From Ophioderma brevispina (taxonomy: Eukaryota > Echinodermata > Ophiuroidea > Amphilepidida > Ophiodermatidae): a stretch of DNA of 64,000 nucleotides. A program made the translations under genes and the position numbers. The first letter of the stretch is position 1. Each line of letters opens with the position of its first letter. The stretch is from positions 1 through 64,000 of the forward strand of contig JAMKCH010084978.1 in assembly GCA_023653785.1 (NCBI GenBank), given 5' to 3'. Under the pieces are notes generated by a model that ran no database searches, was not told the DNA's origin, and saw nothing but the letters and a program-made list of their open reading frames with translations. This document shows positions 11,663 to 24,379 of this stretch, piece after piece.

Positions 11663-12388
11663 CTCAAAAAACCCCCAGGCGCTACTCATAACAACAATCA
11701 CAATCCCATACTAGTCACAACAGTGTTATACTCCCTGGTACCCATTGCCGCTATCACTATCCTGGTCATCACATTGTATTGGATGTACCGCAGACATCGA
11801 CGCTACACTGCCCTCATATCTATCCCAACCAATGAGCCCAGCCCCATTGATCCTCCATCTCCTGCAGTGGGAATGCGGCCACTACAGCTCCTGGAAATCA
11901 AGGCCAGAGGGCGCTTTGGAGCCGTGTGGAAGGCTCAGATGCTGACTGAACATGTAGCTGTCAAAGTTTTTCCGCTTCAGGACAAGCAATCGTGGATTAC
12001 AGAGCAAGAGATGTACAGCATTCCGCAGATGAAGCACGAGAACATCTTACAGTTCATTGCCACAGAGAAAAGGGGCGAAGGCCTGGACCAAGAGCTGTGG
12101 CTCATCTCAGAATTTCACCCCAGGGGATCGCTGTGTGACTATTTGAAAGCGAACCTGATCTCCTGGAACGAACTCTGCAAGATCGCAGAAACAATCGCCA
12201 GAGGGCTGGCCTTCCTGCACGAGGATCTGCCACCGACTACACTCTGCCAGGCTAAGCCGGCCATTGCACACAGAGACTTCAAGAGTAAAAATGTATTGCT
12301 GAAGAATGACTTGTCTGCCTGCATTGCGGATTTTGGGCTTGCGTGTAAATTTGAGGCAGGCAAAAGCCCGGGAGATACACATGGCCAG
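11663..12388 (+). CDS. ACVR2: ACVR2 exon 3: transmembrane segment and kinase N-lobe to DFG
   Basis: One 726-base exon encodes a stalk, a hydrophobic membrane span (about [20 protein letters not shown]) with a basic stop-transfer WMYRRHRR, a proline-rich juxtamembrane stretch, and most of the kinase. Kinase landmarks: glycine loop ARGRFG at about 11906, VAVK with ATP-binding Lys at 11963, KHENILQFI, the hinge region [13 protein letters not shown], catalytic HRDFKSKN with Asp at 12275, and DFG at 12329. It ends GDTHGQ just before a GTAAGT donor, phase 0. Human ACVR2A matches almost word for word ([37 protein letters not shown]). The incoming phase does not match exon 2: reading in phase 1 hits a stop after ten codons, but one fewer base in the A6C5 run at 11666-11676 restores TQKPPG and the frame. 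Vertebrate genes split this region over several exons. Confidence 0.95.
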
Positions 12389-14540
12389 GTAAGTTGAATT
12401 TTTGTAGTTGTATTTTTTAGTCGGGTCAGTCTTTCCCCTTTTCTTTCCAAGTTTTAACTAGAATGAAGAAATAGCCTACCCCAACAATCAAAAAGGAAAC
12501 ATCTATAAAGATAAATCCTTGGCTGTTTTTGGTTATAATAAACTCTAGATAGCAGCTTTTTGCAAGAGCAATGCAAGAATTTAAAGAAGTGACATTTCCA
12601 TAAGCAAAAATTAATAATGGAAAATTAGGTGTATTTCTCATTTAGGTACTGCTCAGGTAATTAAATGATCAAAAAACTTGTGCTGTAAAATGCAAATTAG
12701 ATGATTAAATTTGGACGTTGGGTTCAGAAGTTGCAGAATTTTTAGTGAATGATTTTGTACAGGGGAGGGCAGCCAAGAAATCCAAATTTCAGATGTCGCC
12801 ATTGGTTTAACACGTAAAAGCGAAATCTTGACGAAAAATTCTGAATTTTTTATGTTGTCAAGGAATATTTTCTTATTCCAAAACCGTTCGAGTTGAACAA
12901 TCAACTCCACTGGAAGGGTTATTTCTGAATTTTTTTTATGACGAGGGCGAGGTCGTATGTGGGTCATGAGAATACCCATGACCGACCACATCAAAGCACC
13001 CAAATTGGTTTGTGGTTTGCACTCATTATTGCTGTAATTTCTTTAGACATTTTTGTTGAGTTGCTATAATAAATGAGGCTTGGCCGCCACCGCCTGATTT
13101 TGTACTCATTCAAATATTGCCATGTGAAAAACAATAAAATGCGTTAAAAAATGATCCAAAGATTTTCTAATGTATTCTATTGTTTTTCAAGGGGTGATAT
13201 TTAATGAAATAAAAAATATCATTAGCCTGCTTTTTAACATTCATTTATTAAAAAACTTGGATATTAAGAAATGGAAATAAAATAATTGGAACAATAATTT
13301 GCTTAAATAATTGCTAATTAGCATACAACAAATTGGCTAAATTACACATTTTCATGATTTTATGATTTCATATTTTGCACTAGGTTGCAAATCTTTCAAA
13401 AACTCTTGGCTTAACTGTGAGGGCTATAGTAATAGTTAAAATGTCATTCTAAAGCATTTAATGAGTACAATGGTTTGACATTGGTAATTATCCTAAGGTG
13501 CCCTATTAGTACCATGCATAATTAATGGTGATAAGTTTTAAATTTTTTTAAAAAAAATGCAAAGTTTAGTGATTTCACTTTTTTCCCTCAATGTCACATC
13601 ACATGCTTTAAAATGATATTTTCAACTGCCTGTAGCCCTTAGTTATGTCAGGAGAATTTTTGAAACAATACTATTTATGTGCATACGATTATGTAACTAT
13701 GGCAACAGTGCAACATTGGTTTTGTGTTTATATTCAAACACATTTTCAAAATAATATTCAATGTTTTTCAGGGGGGAAGGTCGGATTTATTTGGCATCCC
13801 TCGGAATATTAGCACTCTAGCCCAGTAAACTTGTATATATAGATTCTATGGTGTTAAAGGCTCATGATACGGTCATTTTTCTGTCATAACTGTGCGAAAA
13901 CGGTTTACTGCAAAAGGCCACACCCATAAAAGGAATCTTATACGTTAACTTCATGAAAAAATGCTATCAACTATGACAAATCAGGTCTTGGAAAGGATAT
14001 TTGAGCAAAATGTGGTGCGATATGAGCCAGATCCTGTCAATACGTCGGGTATACATTGTGTTGCATGAGCGCCGTAGTCTCGTGTGCGTTTGTATACGTT
14101 CGTGCTCAGACCTTGTGGAGTCAATAGGCGTGGTAGGACCCCATACACTTGAGAATGAGACTAAATTTGAATAAATAACGTTCTCAGCAGTCTAGGGATT
14201 TTTGAAATGGCGCGAAAATTGAATTTTTAAATGCATTTTTCTCCAAATTTCTTCTACGAACTAAAAGTTCGCAGAACAAAATTGCTTTAAATGATGTCTT
14301 CTTGCCGTATGGTAAAAATTGAATGAATTCATCAAGCGGTTTTGGAGGAATCAATCAGGCATATTAATGCCGATTTAGGGATTTTTTTCATAGAGCTCCA
14401 CAGGAGCCTGGCAACCTCCAGAATCCCAACTCTAGTATCGAACATCGGGCGTCCTTCCCCCCCGATGTTTTTGTGAAATTTTCAGTTTACATGAATTAAA
14501 TGAGTAGTACCTTGTCCTTCTCCACCTGTGCAAACTCTCT

Positions 14541-15325
14541 CAGCGTGTTTATAGTGGGGAAAATTATCCGTATGATAGCGTACAAGTTTCAATTTACCGT
14601 ATTCTGCCAGCACTATAAACAGACAATATACGGTAAAAGTCAATACCGTATAAGCATTATGCGGATAAAAAATATCCATCGAAATCGATGGATATTGGAG
14701 TATATATTCCGTATATCAAGGCACTATAAACACACCGGCATATTGATACCGTATACACCGGAAGTTGTGAGGAGCATTGCCGCAGATAACGCATACTAGC
14801 GGCAAAGGAGGACATAATCAAAATTTGCAAATATGCCTAATTATTATTACGAGTTAGCCGATCATGAAAGACCGGTGTGGCAGGATGATATGGTCCTCCG
14901 GGCTCATAGTCCACCTACAACGGTGAAGAATGATAGAGCATTCAATTCAGTTGACTCTTCACGCAACATTAGTTTCATGCTCTATTCCGTTGCCGTATAT
15001 GGGGCCCGGACTATGACTCCGGGCGGACCACATCTCCTTTTACTCCGGTCCTGAGTGCACGGGGTATGTAGGGAGTATAAGATGGTATGCCATAAACTAG
15101 AATTAAACATTATCACTTTGAAATGTGTGTTTAAGTGATCACAATGCTTTGCGCTCACGTGACCCAGGTCATCCAGGATATACCGTATATGAGCTCATAT
15201 ACGGTATCTCGCTTACTATAAACAGCTGAATTTACGGTTAACACGCATTCCAGCCAATTAGCTCTTAATCATATATGCGGATAGGGGTAACGTATATATA
15301 CCGAATATCCACTATAAACACACTG
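14541..15325. mobile_element. hAT-like non-autonomous element (CAG..CTG ends)
   Basis: Starts CAGCGTGTTTATAGTGG and ends CCACTATAAACACACTG, near-perfect inverted ends of about 17 bp. The motif CACTATAAACA recurs inside several times in both orientations, often next to ACCGTAT-type sequence, as subterminal repeats do in hAT elements. The flanks are both TCTCT-rich, so an 8-bp target duplication cannot be confirmed. It contains perfect palindromes near 14670 and at 15180-15207 and a looser inner inverted repeat (about 14885-15050). It has no transposase. Confidence 0.65.
15180..15207. repeat. 28-bp perfect palindrome inside the hAT-like element
   Basis: Half-site ATACCGTATATGAG followed directly by its exact reverse complement, no spacer. 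It could extrude as a cruciform or bind a dimeric protein. Confidence 0.85.
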
Positions 15326-18300
15326 TCTCTCACCAACCGGCCACGGGGATCTCGCAAGTTTGAACTTGCAGTATTTTTTTTCAACTTCAGGACAAATCAG
15401 CTGATTGAGAAGGCAACAATTAATTGGCCTTGAATTTGACTAAAAGAAAAGGGAAACGACCTAAAATAGAATGCTAGGCAGTGCATGATCAAATTTTTTG
15501 TAGAGTTGCAAGAATTGTTTTTTATTTTGTGCACTGCTCCAAACCCCTCCAAAAAAGAAAAGGCTTTCTAAATTTGTGCAGTGAGAACTAGAGACTGCAT
15601 TTGGTATACATACAGTGTCTGTTGAAGCAATCTAACACTGGATCATTAACCCGATTGGCTTAGGAGATGTCCTACTTTTGAGAGCAACAGTGCCGCATAA
15701 CTCATGCAAATGGCTTGGGCGTGAGAAATAAGGGTAAGGGTGTCTCTGTATAGAAAAGGCCTTATCTGGGGGAACAAGGGTAAGCTCTTTATATTTAAAT
15801 GAAAGCACTGGGGTTTTGGGCAGGAAAATGGGAAAATCTTGGCCTTTTTGCTGAACACTACTAATTTGTTGTGTATATGAATCCTGCATAAAAGATCATT
15901 AAGAAATTGTTTTGCTGCAATTTTAAAGTGGGGATTAGAAGTCTTTTAAAATATGCCAGAATAAATTGCTCTTTGATGTCTTACAGAATGTGTTTGAAAC
16001 CACTTGTGAGGAGTGGGCGAGGTGGGAAAGATTAAAATTGGTTTGTGTGAATACTGAATTTAACACATAAGAAAATTGAGTGAAATCAGGCATCTTCTCT
16101 AGCTTGGAGGAAAGGAAAAGTCATGGCTTAATGCTGCTGCTAGTGCAATGGATTCCTTTGTTAACCAATTTCAGTTGAAGTTTTGTTATGGCCTCTCTGT
16201 TGGACAGAGAATTTTTGCATTGACACCTAAAACAGGGATACTTGAATCAAAGATGTATCAGGTTTTTGTTACGCTTCATATAATCTAGAAACACTGTGTT
16301 CGTATTTTTTTTATTGAACTAGACTACATTACGACATACGAAAACAGAAATTTAGTACATGAGGTAGCCGACACCAATTAGCAATTAGGAGTGAGTAATG
16401 GGGCTCCTGTGTAGTTCGATGACCCATGACAATTCGACAGGAATGGCCTACTTTAGGAAATCAGGGCAAAGAATTGATAATGTGCATCATTTGTAAAAAA
16501 AAAATATGAAGGACTCAGACTCTTGTCTCTTTTTGTACCACTTGTTTGTTTGCTGTCTATGATCCCCTCTCTGTCTCCCTCTCTCATGCTCTCACTTTCT
16601 CCCTCCTCCAGTTCATCTTCCCCTCTTCTCTTCCTCTTTCCTTGCTCTCTCACTATTTCCTTTCCTGATTTAATGTGTTGCTTTACATTTGGGTCAATTA
16701 TTGGATGGTGGTCCCATGTTAGCGCATGACTGACAAGTAAAAAAACCAGTAATCTTTGGAAGTAGGACAACATCTGCTCTTTGATGGCTCACAGATCATC
16801 AGAAGGTGGTATTCGTACATGGTCAGCAGTTGCAAGGACAGAAAAATAATTCTGCAGTTTTAAAACATTACTTGTCATACATGCATACTGAGAGCAAGTG
16901 TTCTCCCAAAAAGTTTGCAAATTTTAACAGAATGTTGATTGTGAATATTCATCGGTTTTGTTGCTCCAAAACCTGCATAGAGGTGTTCTCTGTTGAATTA
17001 GACACTTTGGCATTGACAAAAAAGAGCGATTTTAGAGATTTTTCATGGAGGCTTTAATTCAAACCAGGTACTATAGCCAAATTCACAACCAAATCAGGTA
17101 TTTTGTGGTATTTTGTGTTCCTGTACTCTGTAGAACACTTCCAATCTACCTTGTATGTTTACATACTAGAAACCATGAAATTCCCCTGTAGTGTATTTTG
17201 GTATATTTGGTGATTTAGTAGTTCAGTGACTGGTAATTTGTGGTATTTAGGAATATCTATGGAAATTATGGGTGGAGTGTTAGGCCAAAAAGATATTTTA
17301 GTGGTGTTAATTTTTTGTGATTTTGACTGTTTGCAGTTTTCATTTGAAAAAAAACCTGATTACTGTTTACAGTTTTGTACAAGGAAAGCCAAGTGAATTA
17401 TTAGTCAAAATGTCAATTATTTACACACACACAAACATATAACATGTAAGTTGACATTGTACACCTCAAATGTAAATGGAGGGGCGGGGGTGTACATGTA
17501 TGCACCTGTACTGTACATCCAAAATTATTTAGACTTGTTACACTTTAAATTTTGTACCCAGCAAAATAACCTTTAATTTGCACTGCTTGCCCGACAGTTG
17601 TGTGAGGTCAGTTGTACTGTATTAATTAGCAAAATTAGAAACAATTCAAGGATGTGTTTAAGTTGGCAGGGCTTTGTTTGGATTAACAAGGTCACATCTA
17701 AACAATGCCTCTTTTACTACACTAAACTCTCTCAGTTGGATTGATTATCACAAAGATTCTTCTTCCTGTATTTTTAAGTGTATCAACTTCTTCCAAGTGT
17801 GTGTGTTAAACCATGTGTTTAACTGAGGTTCAATCAAGTTCATTCAGCACATACAACATGTCATGTAGATACAGTGACATACTGCTACTGTTGCATGCTT
17901 ACGTGTTTTAGTAGAATCTTTTTGGTAATTTTTGAAAATGTTAATATTTTTGCAATTCCACGGGTTGAGTTCATGAAGTGCAAATTTAAAAAAAGGTGAA
18001 ACAATTTTTAACTTGAAGTTTTTTAATGTCAAATTGTAGAGTCAGCTACATCAAGTACTCCCTATAAACAAGCCTAAAGGGCTAAACCCAAGATCCTTTG
18101 AAAATATTGTGATACACATACCAGCGAGATACACTTTGTCATTTAATAGAGCACATAGGCCAAGTGTTCTCTAAACACAAACTTGAACATGAGTTCCACA
18201 CCTCAATCAGTGTTCCAATAAGGGACACCAGTTATGGTACCATAAAAAAAACATATTTTAGGCTAAAAATGTTGGGCAAAATACTTTGCAGATGTAAATG

Positions 18301-18963
18301 AGGAAAGATACGACTATCAAACTCAGGTTTGATGTGTTAAGTGGCGGGGTTTAGGCTGATTGATCAGGTATAGCCCTTACTAACACAGAAAATTTGGGAA
18401 TTTGATTTATTGATGTTACAAAACTGGAAAGATATTGTTCAGCCTTATGTAGTCATTAACCCTGAGGTCTACCAGCCGATTTCATTGCTTAGACATTGGG
18501 TTATATAGTTAAAGCGGCCTGCACTTTTCACAAAATATGAAATTTCTTCCAACTTGTTTTTATTGTTTTTTGTTATTTTTTGCGCGAAATGATAGTCCTA
18601 GGCCATTGGAAAACAGAGATATATTTACACATAAAAATAACTTACCAAAAGCAGGACATTGATATGAGGCATAAAGACACCAGGTATTTTGTAAGGCCAC
18701 TCAACTTTAAAATTTCCAAAATAACTTTAATCACAAATCGGTGTATACATTAAATAGTATGTGCACTCGTAACTGCCTGATATTAAACCACAAAGGTTAT
18801 AGCCCGATCAAACAGTGTGCATTAGCGTGACTGCATACGCGTGCCGTGTTCTGGGTGTTAAACGCCATTTTCGTTCGGGTCGTCTGCTGAATTATAAAAT
18901 CGTTCTGTTACCCATAGGAAGCTGATTTGGTCTTATCATGTCGGCGTGAGGGCTTTTGTATAT

Positions 18964-20307
18964 TGTGTTTCCGTAAATTAGGGGGGCCAACTTGTGACAT
19001 TTGAAGAAACAACTACAACAAAAATTTAAAGGTGCAACAAGAGATTTCAAGCATCTGCCATATTTTGTGCGATAGTAGTGATTTCATATAGATGAGACGC
19101 ACATTAAGATTCCCTACCCTACACCTTTTATTTGGTACAGAAAGTAACTAAAACTGACAAACAAAAAGTGTTTTGTATATGCTTTTATTCAATAGAAAAC
19201 CTATGCTGATTTCGATTTGCTCCTATACGAAATTAGAAATTTCACAATTTTTGTACCAGAAGCAGTTCTCAGTTTAATTCTTACAGATGGGGATATTTTT
19301 GATCATAAATGCATTTAAAATTGCCACAGAATTTCAATTTTTTCGGGAATACCTTTTATTTGAAAATCTCCTCGTTGCAACTTTAAGGATGATCTCAATA
19401 ATGTTCTGAACAATATTTGTATAATACCATTCCTCGTTCAATAACAATCAAATTAGTCAAAAGTACGTTAAAAAACTTAAAAAAATTATTGGCAATAAAA
19501 CGGCATTCCTTTTCCCCGTGTAAATGGGACCACCAACCATTTTCTGATTTTTTTAAAGATAATTTCATTACGATGTGATATGTGTATAGTGTTATATTAC
19601 TTTTGGGTTCGTTTGAGGGTGCACAATACGATTATAGTAAACAGGGTCATGCCCCTTCATATAAAACAATGTTTTCAGTACAAGTGTAGCGGGACCATTT
19701 GGTGTTCCCGTTTACACTAGAACCACATATCACCACAGGATATTCAAAATTTAAAAGGTTTTAGATACACTCTCTTAAAAATTTTGCACGATATAGCATG
19801 AATTGCGTATGCAAGCAATTGCAATTCACTTTAGCATATCAACTTACCTTCAGTTTCTCAGAACAAACCAGTGATTCCCATAGTAAACGTGAAAAGCGGG
19901 ACACCAAAATTTTGGGTTTTGTTTACACGGGAAATCAATGACTTGCATTGATTATGATCGGCTAATTACCAAAACAGATTTGAAAGCTTTTATGTGTTTG
20001 CTTTATAATAAATCAGAACAATATACCATATATTTTCAAGCTTTTGATGCACATTAAAACCAAGAACACAATGTTTAGGCTTTTTATTTCATGTCACAGG
20101 CTTGGTGTCCCATTTACATGGGAAATGACAAATACATAAAATTAAAAGTTAATGAGTTCAATGTTTCATATTATATGCAATGCTGTAATTTAAAATGGAA
20201 TTTATATGTTTGAATACATATCTTCATTGTTAAATTTAAATAAACAAAATGTCACATAGTAAATGGGACACCAAAGTCTACTGGCACCCTAATTTACAGA
20301 AACACCC
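18964..20307. mobile_element. Element C, 1.34 kb, inserted into element B
   Basis: Ends are GTGTTTCCGTAAATTAGGG and its near reverse complement CCCTAATTTACAGAAACAC. The target duplication is TATA(T): the empty site in the paralogue at about 47480 reads TTTTGTATATAAAAGCC, whereas here TATAT precedes and TATATA follows the insert. Five copies of a motif close to GTAAATGGGACACCAAA occur inside, in both orientations (about 19517, 19694, 19888, 20103, 20260). These look like transposase-binding subterminal repeats. No transposase was found. Confidence 0.8.
19026..19386. mobile_element. TTAA-flanked element A inserted into element C
   Basis: TTAA then AGGTGCAACAAGAGATTTCA, and at the other end AATCTCCTCGTTGCAACT then TTAA. 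This is the same family as 52705-53060 and 58525-58873. About 360 bp, inverted ends of about 20 bp. Internal landmarks shared with those copies: CATATAGAT with AGATTCCCTA.CCTTTTATTTGG, and TCGTATAGGAG-type sequence. This is the youngest layer of a three-deep nest. Confidence 0.8.
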
Positions 20308-20397
20308 ATATATAAAAGCCTTGCAACCATGCAAAAATATTGATTTTGAAAAATCTTGAGGGCGCACTGTTTTTCAAATGTGCCAGTGTCTCTTTAA

Positions 20398-20535
20398 CCA
20401 ATCGGAGACATGGTAAGAAAAGTTTAAACAAATTGTACAGATAATGGAAAGTCTATTTTGATTGGTTACTCTGAGGTTATATCATGTTATAACATGTAAT
20501 GAGCCAATTACAGGTAGTGTAAGAATGGTGGTAGA
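20398..20535. repeat. Dispersed repeat D, copy 1
   Basis: Landmarks CCAATCGGAGACATGGTAAGAAAAG, GATTGGTTACTC.GAGGTTATATCATG and AATGAGCCAATTA..GTAAGAA. The same order is seen at 54290-54424 and 56229-56345. The ends carry CCAAT..ATTGG-like symmetry. It lies next to element B. Confidence 0.65.
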
Positions 20536-21884
20536 CCTCATGGGGTTAAACTTGCCTCTTCAGTGGAAGTAATAAAGTTTGATCTTGACAAAACAGCATG
20601 AGTTCAGCTATAAGTAATAATTATTTTGGGCTTAATTTTGAATGGTGCATTAACACTGCATATTGGTGACAGAATTCTTAATTTAACTGCAGCTGGCTTT
20701 GAAGTCATTGTTAATTACCACAAGTGAACTAAGAATTCAGTGTGAAGCCAGTGACACCCATAGTATTAGCAGCGGCGCCTTGTTGACCCACTTGGCAAGG
20801 CTCATCATGTTGGGCTTTTTGCCGATGCCTATCTCCTAGTACATGTGAGCTGTACATAGGCCTATGTACTTTCAGAGGCTGTGATCTCAACATTTAAAAA
20901 AAGAACTGACATTGGATATAACTTTCTTGTAGGTTGCAGTGTGCTAAAATTACAATCTATCATTGGTTTTTGTTTTCATTATAATTATAATCACAAAGAA
21001 TCACAACAAGCAGCAGCAAAATCTAGCAAAAAATGCATTATAAATGTATGTGTCTTGCAAACCAAATTATACATAAGGTTAAACAAAGATTTTTTCACTA
21101 ATGAATCCCCACATTTCCCATCTAGGTTGGACCAAAAATTCTGGTTTCATTACCCTTCAAACTATAAAAAACAACCTTAAAACCTTCCCGTCCCCTAACT
21201 TGGATAAATAGGATTCTCATTTAAGTAACCCTACTACTACGACATTGACCCCAACACGACGCCGGTTTCCACCTGGGAAGCGTCCCCACCGGCATATTCA
21301 CAAAACATTTGCAGCTCCCAAACATCTAATGGCCAATAGCAAAATTGTGCTTAAAACTGATGGTGGGACATTTCCCCCTCCTGTGGAATAACATTGAAGT
21401 CTCGCCTACATTTACGCAGCAATGGGTCCTCATGAGGGGAAAGTTGCCCACCGTGTTGCGCAGCAAAAGTTTTTTCACTACACAGTCTAGCCAAGTCATT
21501 GTACTTTGGAGTTTGGTGCACCAAATGACCCTTGCACACCTTGGTCCAAATTCTGAAGGTTCCAACGTACACTCGCGATGTTTGGGAACGAATTTGAAAG
21601 TACTGTGTGAAATAGTGCATGATGGGATGGGTAATATGGGCCCATAACTACTATACCTAAAACCCAAACACCCAACTCTCACCAGCACTAGCAGCAGTTC
21701 CTTTTCTTCGATCTCCTGAGGGGAAAGCAGCTCTAAGCAGCATGGGGGGCACGTCTCACCACAATTATCAGCAGTGTATCTAAGAAAGTTTAAAATAGAT
21801 CTGTTTAACAGATCGAACACAATCGAGAGTACTCAGACCGAACTTGTACAAGTAGCCCATTTTTAAGTGAAAATCAGGTCTTGG

Positions 21885-23070
21885 ACTCCTATGACCCCAA
21901 TGCCTTTGATCAAAATTTCAATAAGTACCCTTTGTAGGGGATGCCAAGCTAACAACCAAATACCTGAGTCCGTGATCAAATTATGTAATCTGTAGCAGGA
22001 GTAGTTATTTTGAAGTGTAACATAATTTGATGTATTTTGACCTTTGAACCCTAAACCAATGTTCAGGTGATGGGGTCATGCCTGACTTTTATGTGACCTC
22101 TCATCAAACTACAGGATGGATAAAAAGATTTTCTATTTGACCTTGGTTTTAATTTGCACACAGTAAGGCGTTTGACCTTAGTGACCCCAGATGACCTTTG
22201 ATCAAATGTCATTAAGTAACTTTTGTGGGGGATTGCAAGCGCAATCACATATATGAGTCATGTGATCCTACTATGTAATCTGTAAAGGAGTAGTGAATTT
22301 TGAAGTGGTAACGTAATTTGATGTATTTTGACCCTTTAACACCTAAAGCTGGGTCAGGTGATGGGGTCACAAGTGGGACTTTTATGACCTCTCATCAAGT
22401 ACTAATGAAGGGGATACAAGATTTTCAATTTGACCTTGTTTAAAAATTTTACCCACCGTAAAGGTCATTGACCTTAGTGACCCCAGATGACTTTGATCAA
22501 AAGTTCCATTAAGTAACTTTTTGGTGGATGTCAGCTGCACCCACATCGAGTCCACGTGATATACTATGTCATCTGTAAAAGATAGTGATTTGAAGTGTAA
22601 CGTATTTGATGTATTTTGACCTTTGACCCCTAAACCATGGTTCCAGTGATGAAGTCATGATTGACTTTTATTGACCGCTCATCAGCTCCTATAAGATGGG
22701 CTAAACAGATTGCTATTTGACCTTATTTTAAATTTTACACACATTAATATGTTTCCCCTCTGTGACCCCAGATGACGCCATATTGACCTCTTGACCCTAA
22801 CTTTTAAAGGGGCTCAAGCGATTCCATATGCAGACTCACACGATCAAGTGGCTTAATCTGTAGTGGGAGTAAGTGATTTGAAGTGTAACTAATTTGAAGT
22901 ATTTTGACCTTTGACCACCTAAACCATGGGTCAAGTGATGAAGTCCCTGATTGACGTTTTTGTAGTGTTGATCAAGCCTACAAGATGACAGATTATTTTG
23001 AGATTAAGGCTATTCTAGAATTTTTTGCATGGTTAACGTTGTTTGCCCCTGTGAACCTATCATGACCTTT
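21885..23070. repeat. Tandem array, about 290-bp unit, four copies
   Basis: GATGGGGTCA or GATGAAGTC recurs at about 22070, 22361, 22650 and 22937. Each unit carries TATTTTGACCTTTGACC..CTAAACC, GACTTTTATG.CC.CTCATCA, GACCTTAGTGACCCCAGATGAC and TAATCTGTA.A.G.AGTAGTGA. Units differ by many small indels. Perfect TGACCTTTGACC (DR1-type nuclear receptor site) is at 22617-22628 and 22905-22916. The trailing part to about 23250 is single-copy and AG-rich. Confidence 0.75.
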
Positions 23071-24379
23071 GACACCATCGGGTCATGTCAAAAGTTTCTG
23101 TGCTTGTACTTGTCCCTGGTGACCAGTTTTGGTCAATATGCAACGTTCTCATGTCCTGGATATTAGCAATTTTTGACAGAAAGAGAAGAAGAAAGAAACT
23201 AAAAAAAACACAGTCCGAGTTCCTCGAACTGTGTAAATAGTTGTTCCACACCGCACCAAGTGATTTTTAATCACCGCCATACTGAATTGTGCACTGTTCC
23301 TAAAAACGTAACCTTTCATGTTGGCCCCTATCAAGATCTGCCGGGTTCAAATCACAGTGTAGGAGGCAAACGTTCATTCATGGCCATATTTTTTAGCCAA
23401 TGTCAATTTCATGATAGTTTCCAATAGGCCTGCATGTTTGTGACACTTGCAGTGAGCAACTATATTTTATATATGAGGCCTACATGTAAACCTGTATTTA
23501 AGAAAGTCGGGTCCAACCATCTTTTATCTTGCTGTTGAAACTCTATTTGTATCATAGTCCTTCCAGGGCTAGGCTTAGTCAGAGTATACTGTAAAAAGTG
23601 TCCATGCAAATGCATCATGTATAGAAGTTTACAGAGACATTTCATATTTTTTGATCACCTACAGAATTAAATTAACAAGGCGATTATCTGGGATTACGTC
23701 TAAATACGATTTTTTAACCCCCCACCGCCTCAATTTCATTCTAGTCTCCCTATAAGGAAGATAGTCTCACGATTGCTTGGATTTACTATAAATCACAAAT
23801 CAGCACTATGCTGCTTGTGGCTACTTGGTAAATTAGAGAAGTCAATTTTGCGCTGCGCTATGTACTAAATTCAAATATTCAACGTTAACCGGCCATTCTG
23901 GGAAAAGTGCAGAATTTTCTTCCTTTTGAAAATATGATACGGTAGTACACTCAACAGTAGTGACATGCAATGGCTCACATGGGAGCCACAAGGAGGCCAA
24001 TGGCCTTGAACCTGTTCACCTTCTGTGTATTGACTTAACCATGTTATGGATGGTTCATGCTTGGTTCATGTGTACATGGCATTGGCATTCACAAATTTGG
24101 CATGAAATCAAGAAAAGGATTATTTATACTTATAGGTAATTATTTTCCTCTTTGTAGCTTTATTCCATAAAATTCTATTATTTTATTTTGGTTTGGATTT
24201 TTTGGAAAATCCTTACATCCCCTACCACCACACCACCACCACACACATAATCCCAACTGTTGAGCAAGAAAATGGCTTAAAAAGCAGATGTCCGTACTCG
24301 GACTTGCCCTGCACTCGTATTATTTTCAGGAAATACATATCTCAAAGCCATAAAGCCCTGATCTATATACATTTACCGG

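Larger units (their letters stand above)
18509..20397. mobile_element. TTAA-flanked element B, interrupted copy
   Basis: Bounded by TTAA on both sides. The right end reads AAATGTGCCAGTGTCTCTTTAA-type sequence; the left end is a worn match to its reverse complement. An intact, uninterrupted relative lies at 47047-47571 and shares the internal order (AATATGAAATTTCTTC, ATGATAGTC, GGCCATTGGA, CATTGATATGAGG, ACGCCATTTTCGT, AAGCTGATTTG, AAAGCCTTRCAACCATGC). Comparison shows that 18964-20307 is a foreign insertion into this copy. No coding capacity. Confidence 0.8.

Noticed and set aside
21326..21820. 164-residue open frame on the - strand
   Set aside because: The longest frame apart from the receptor, but no motif, no splice context and no family that I recognise; low-complexity mixture typical of chance frames.
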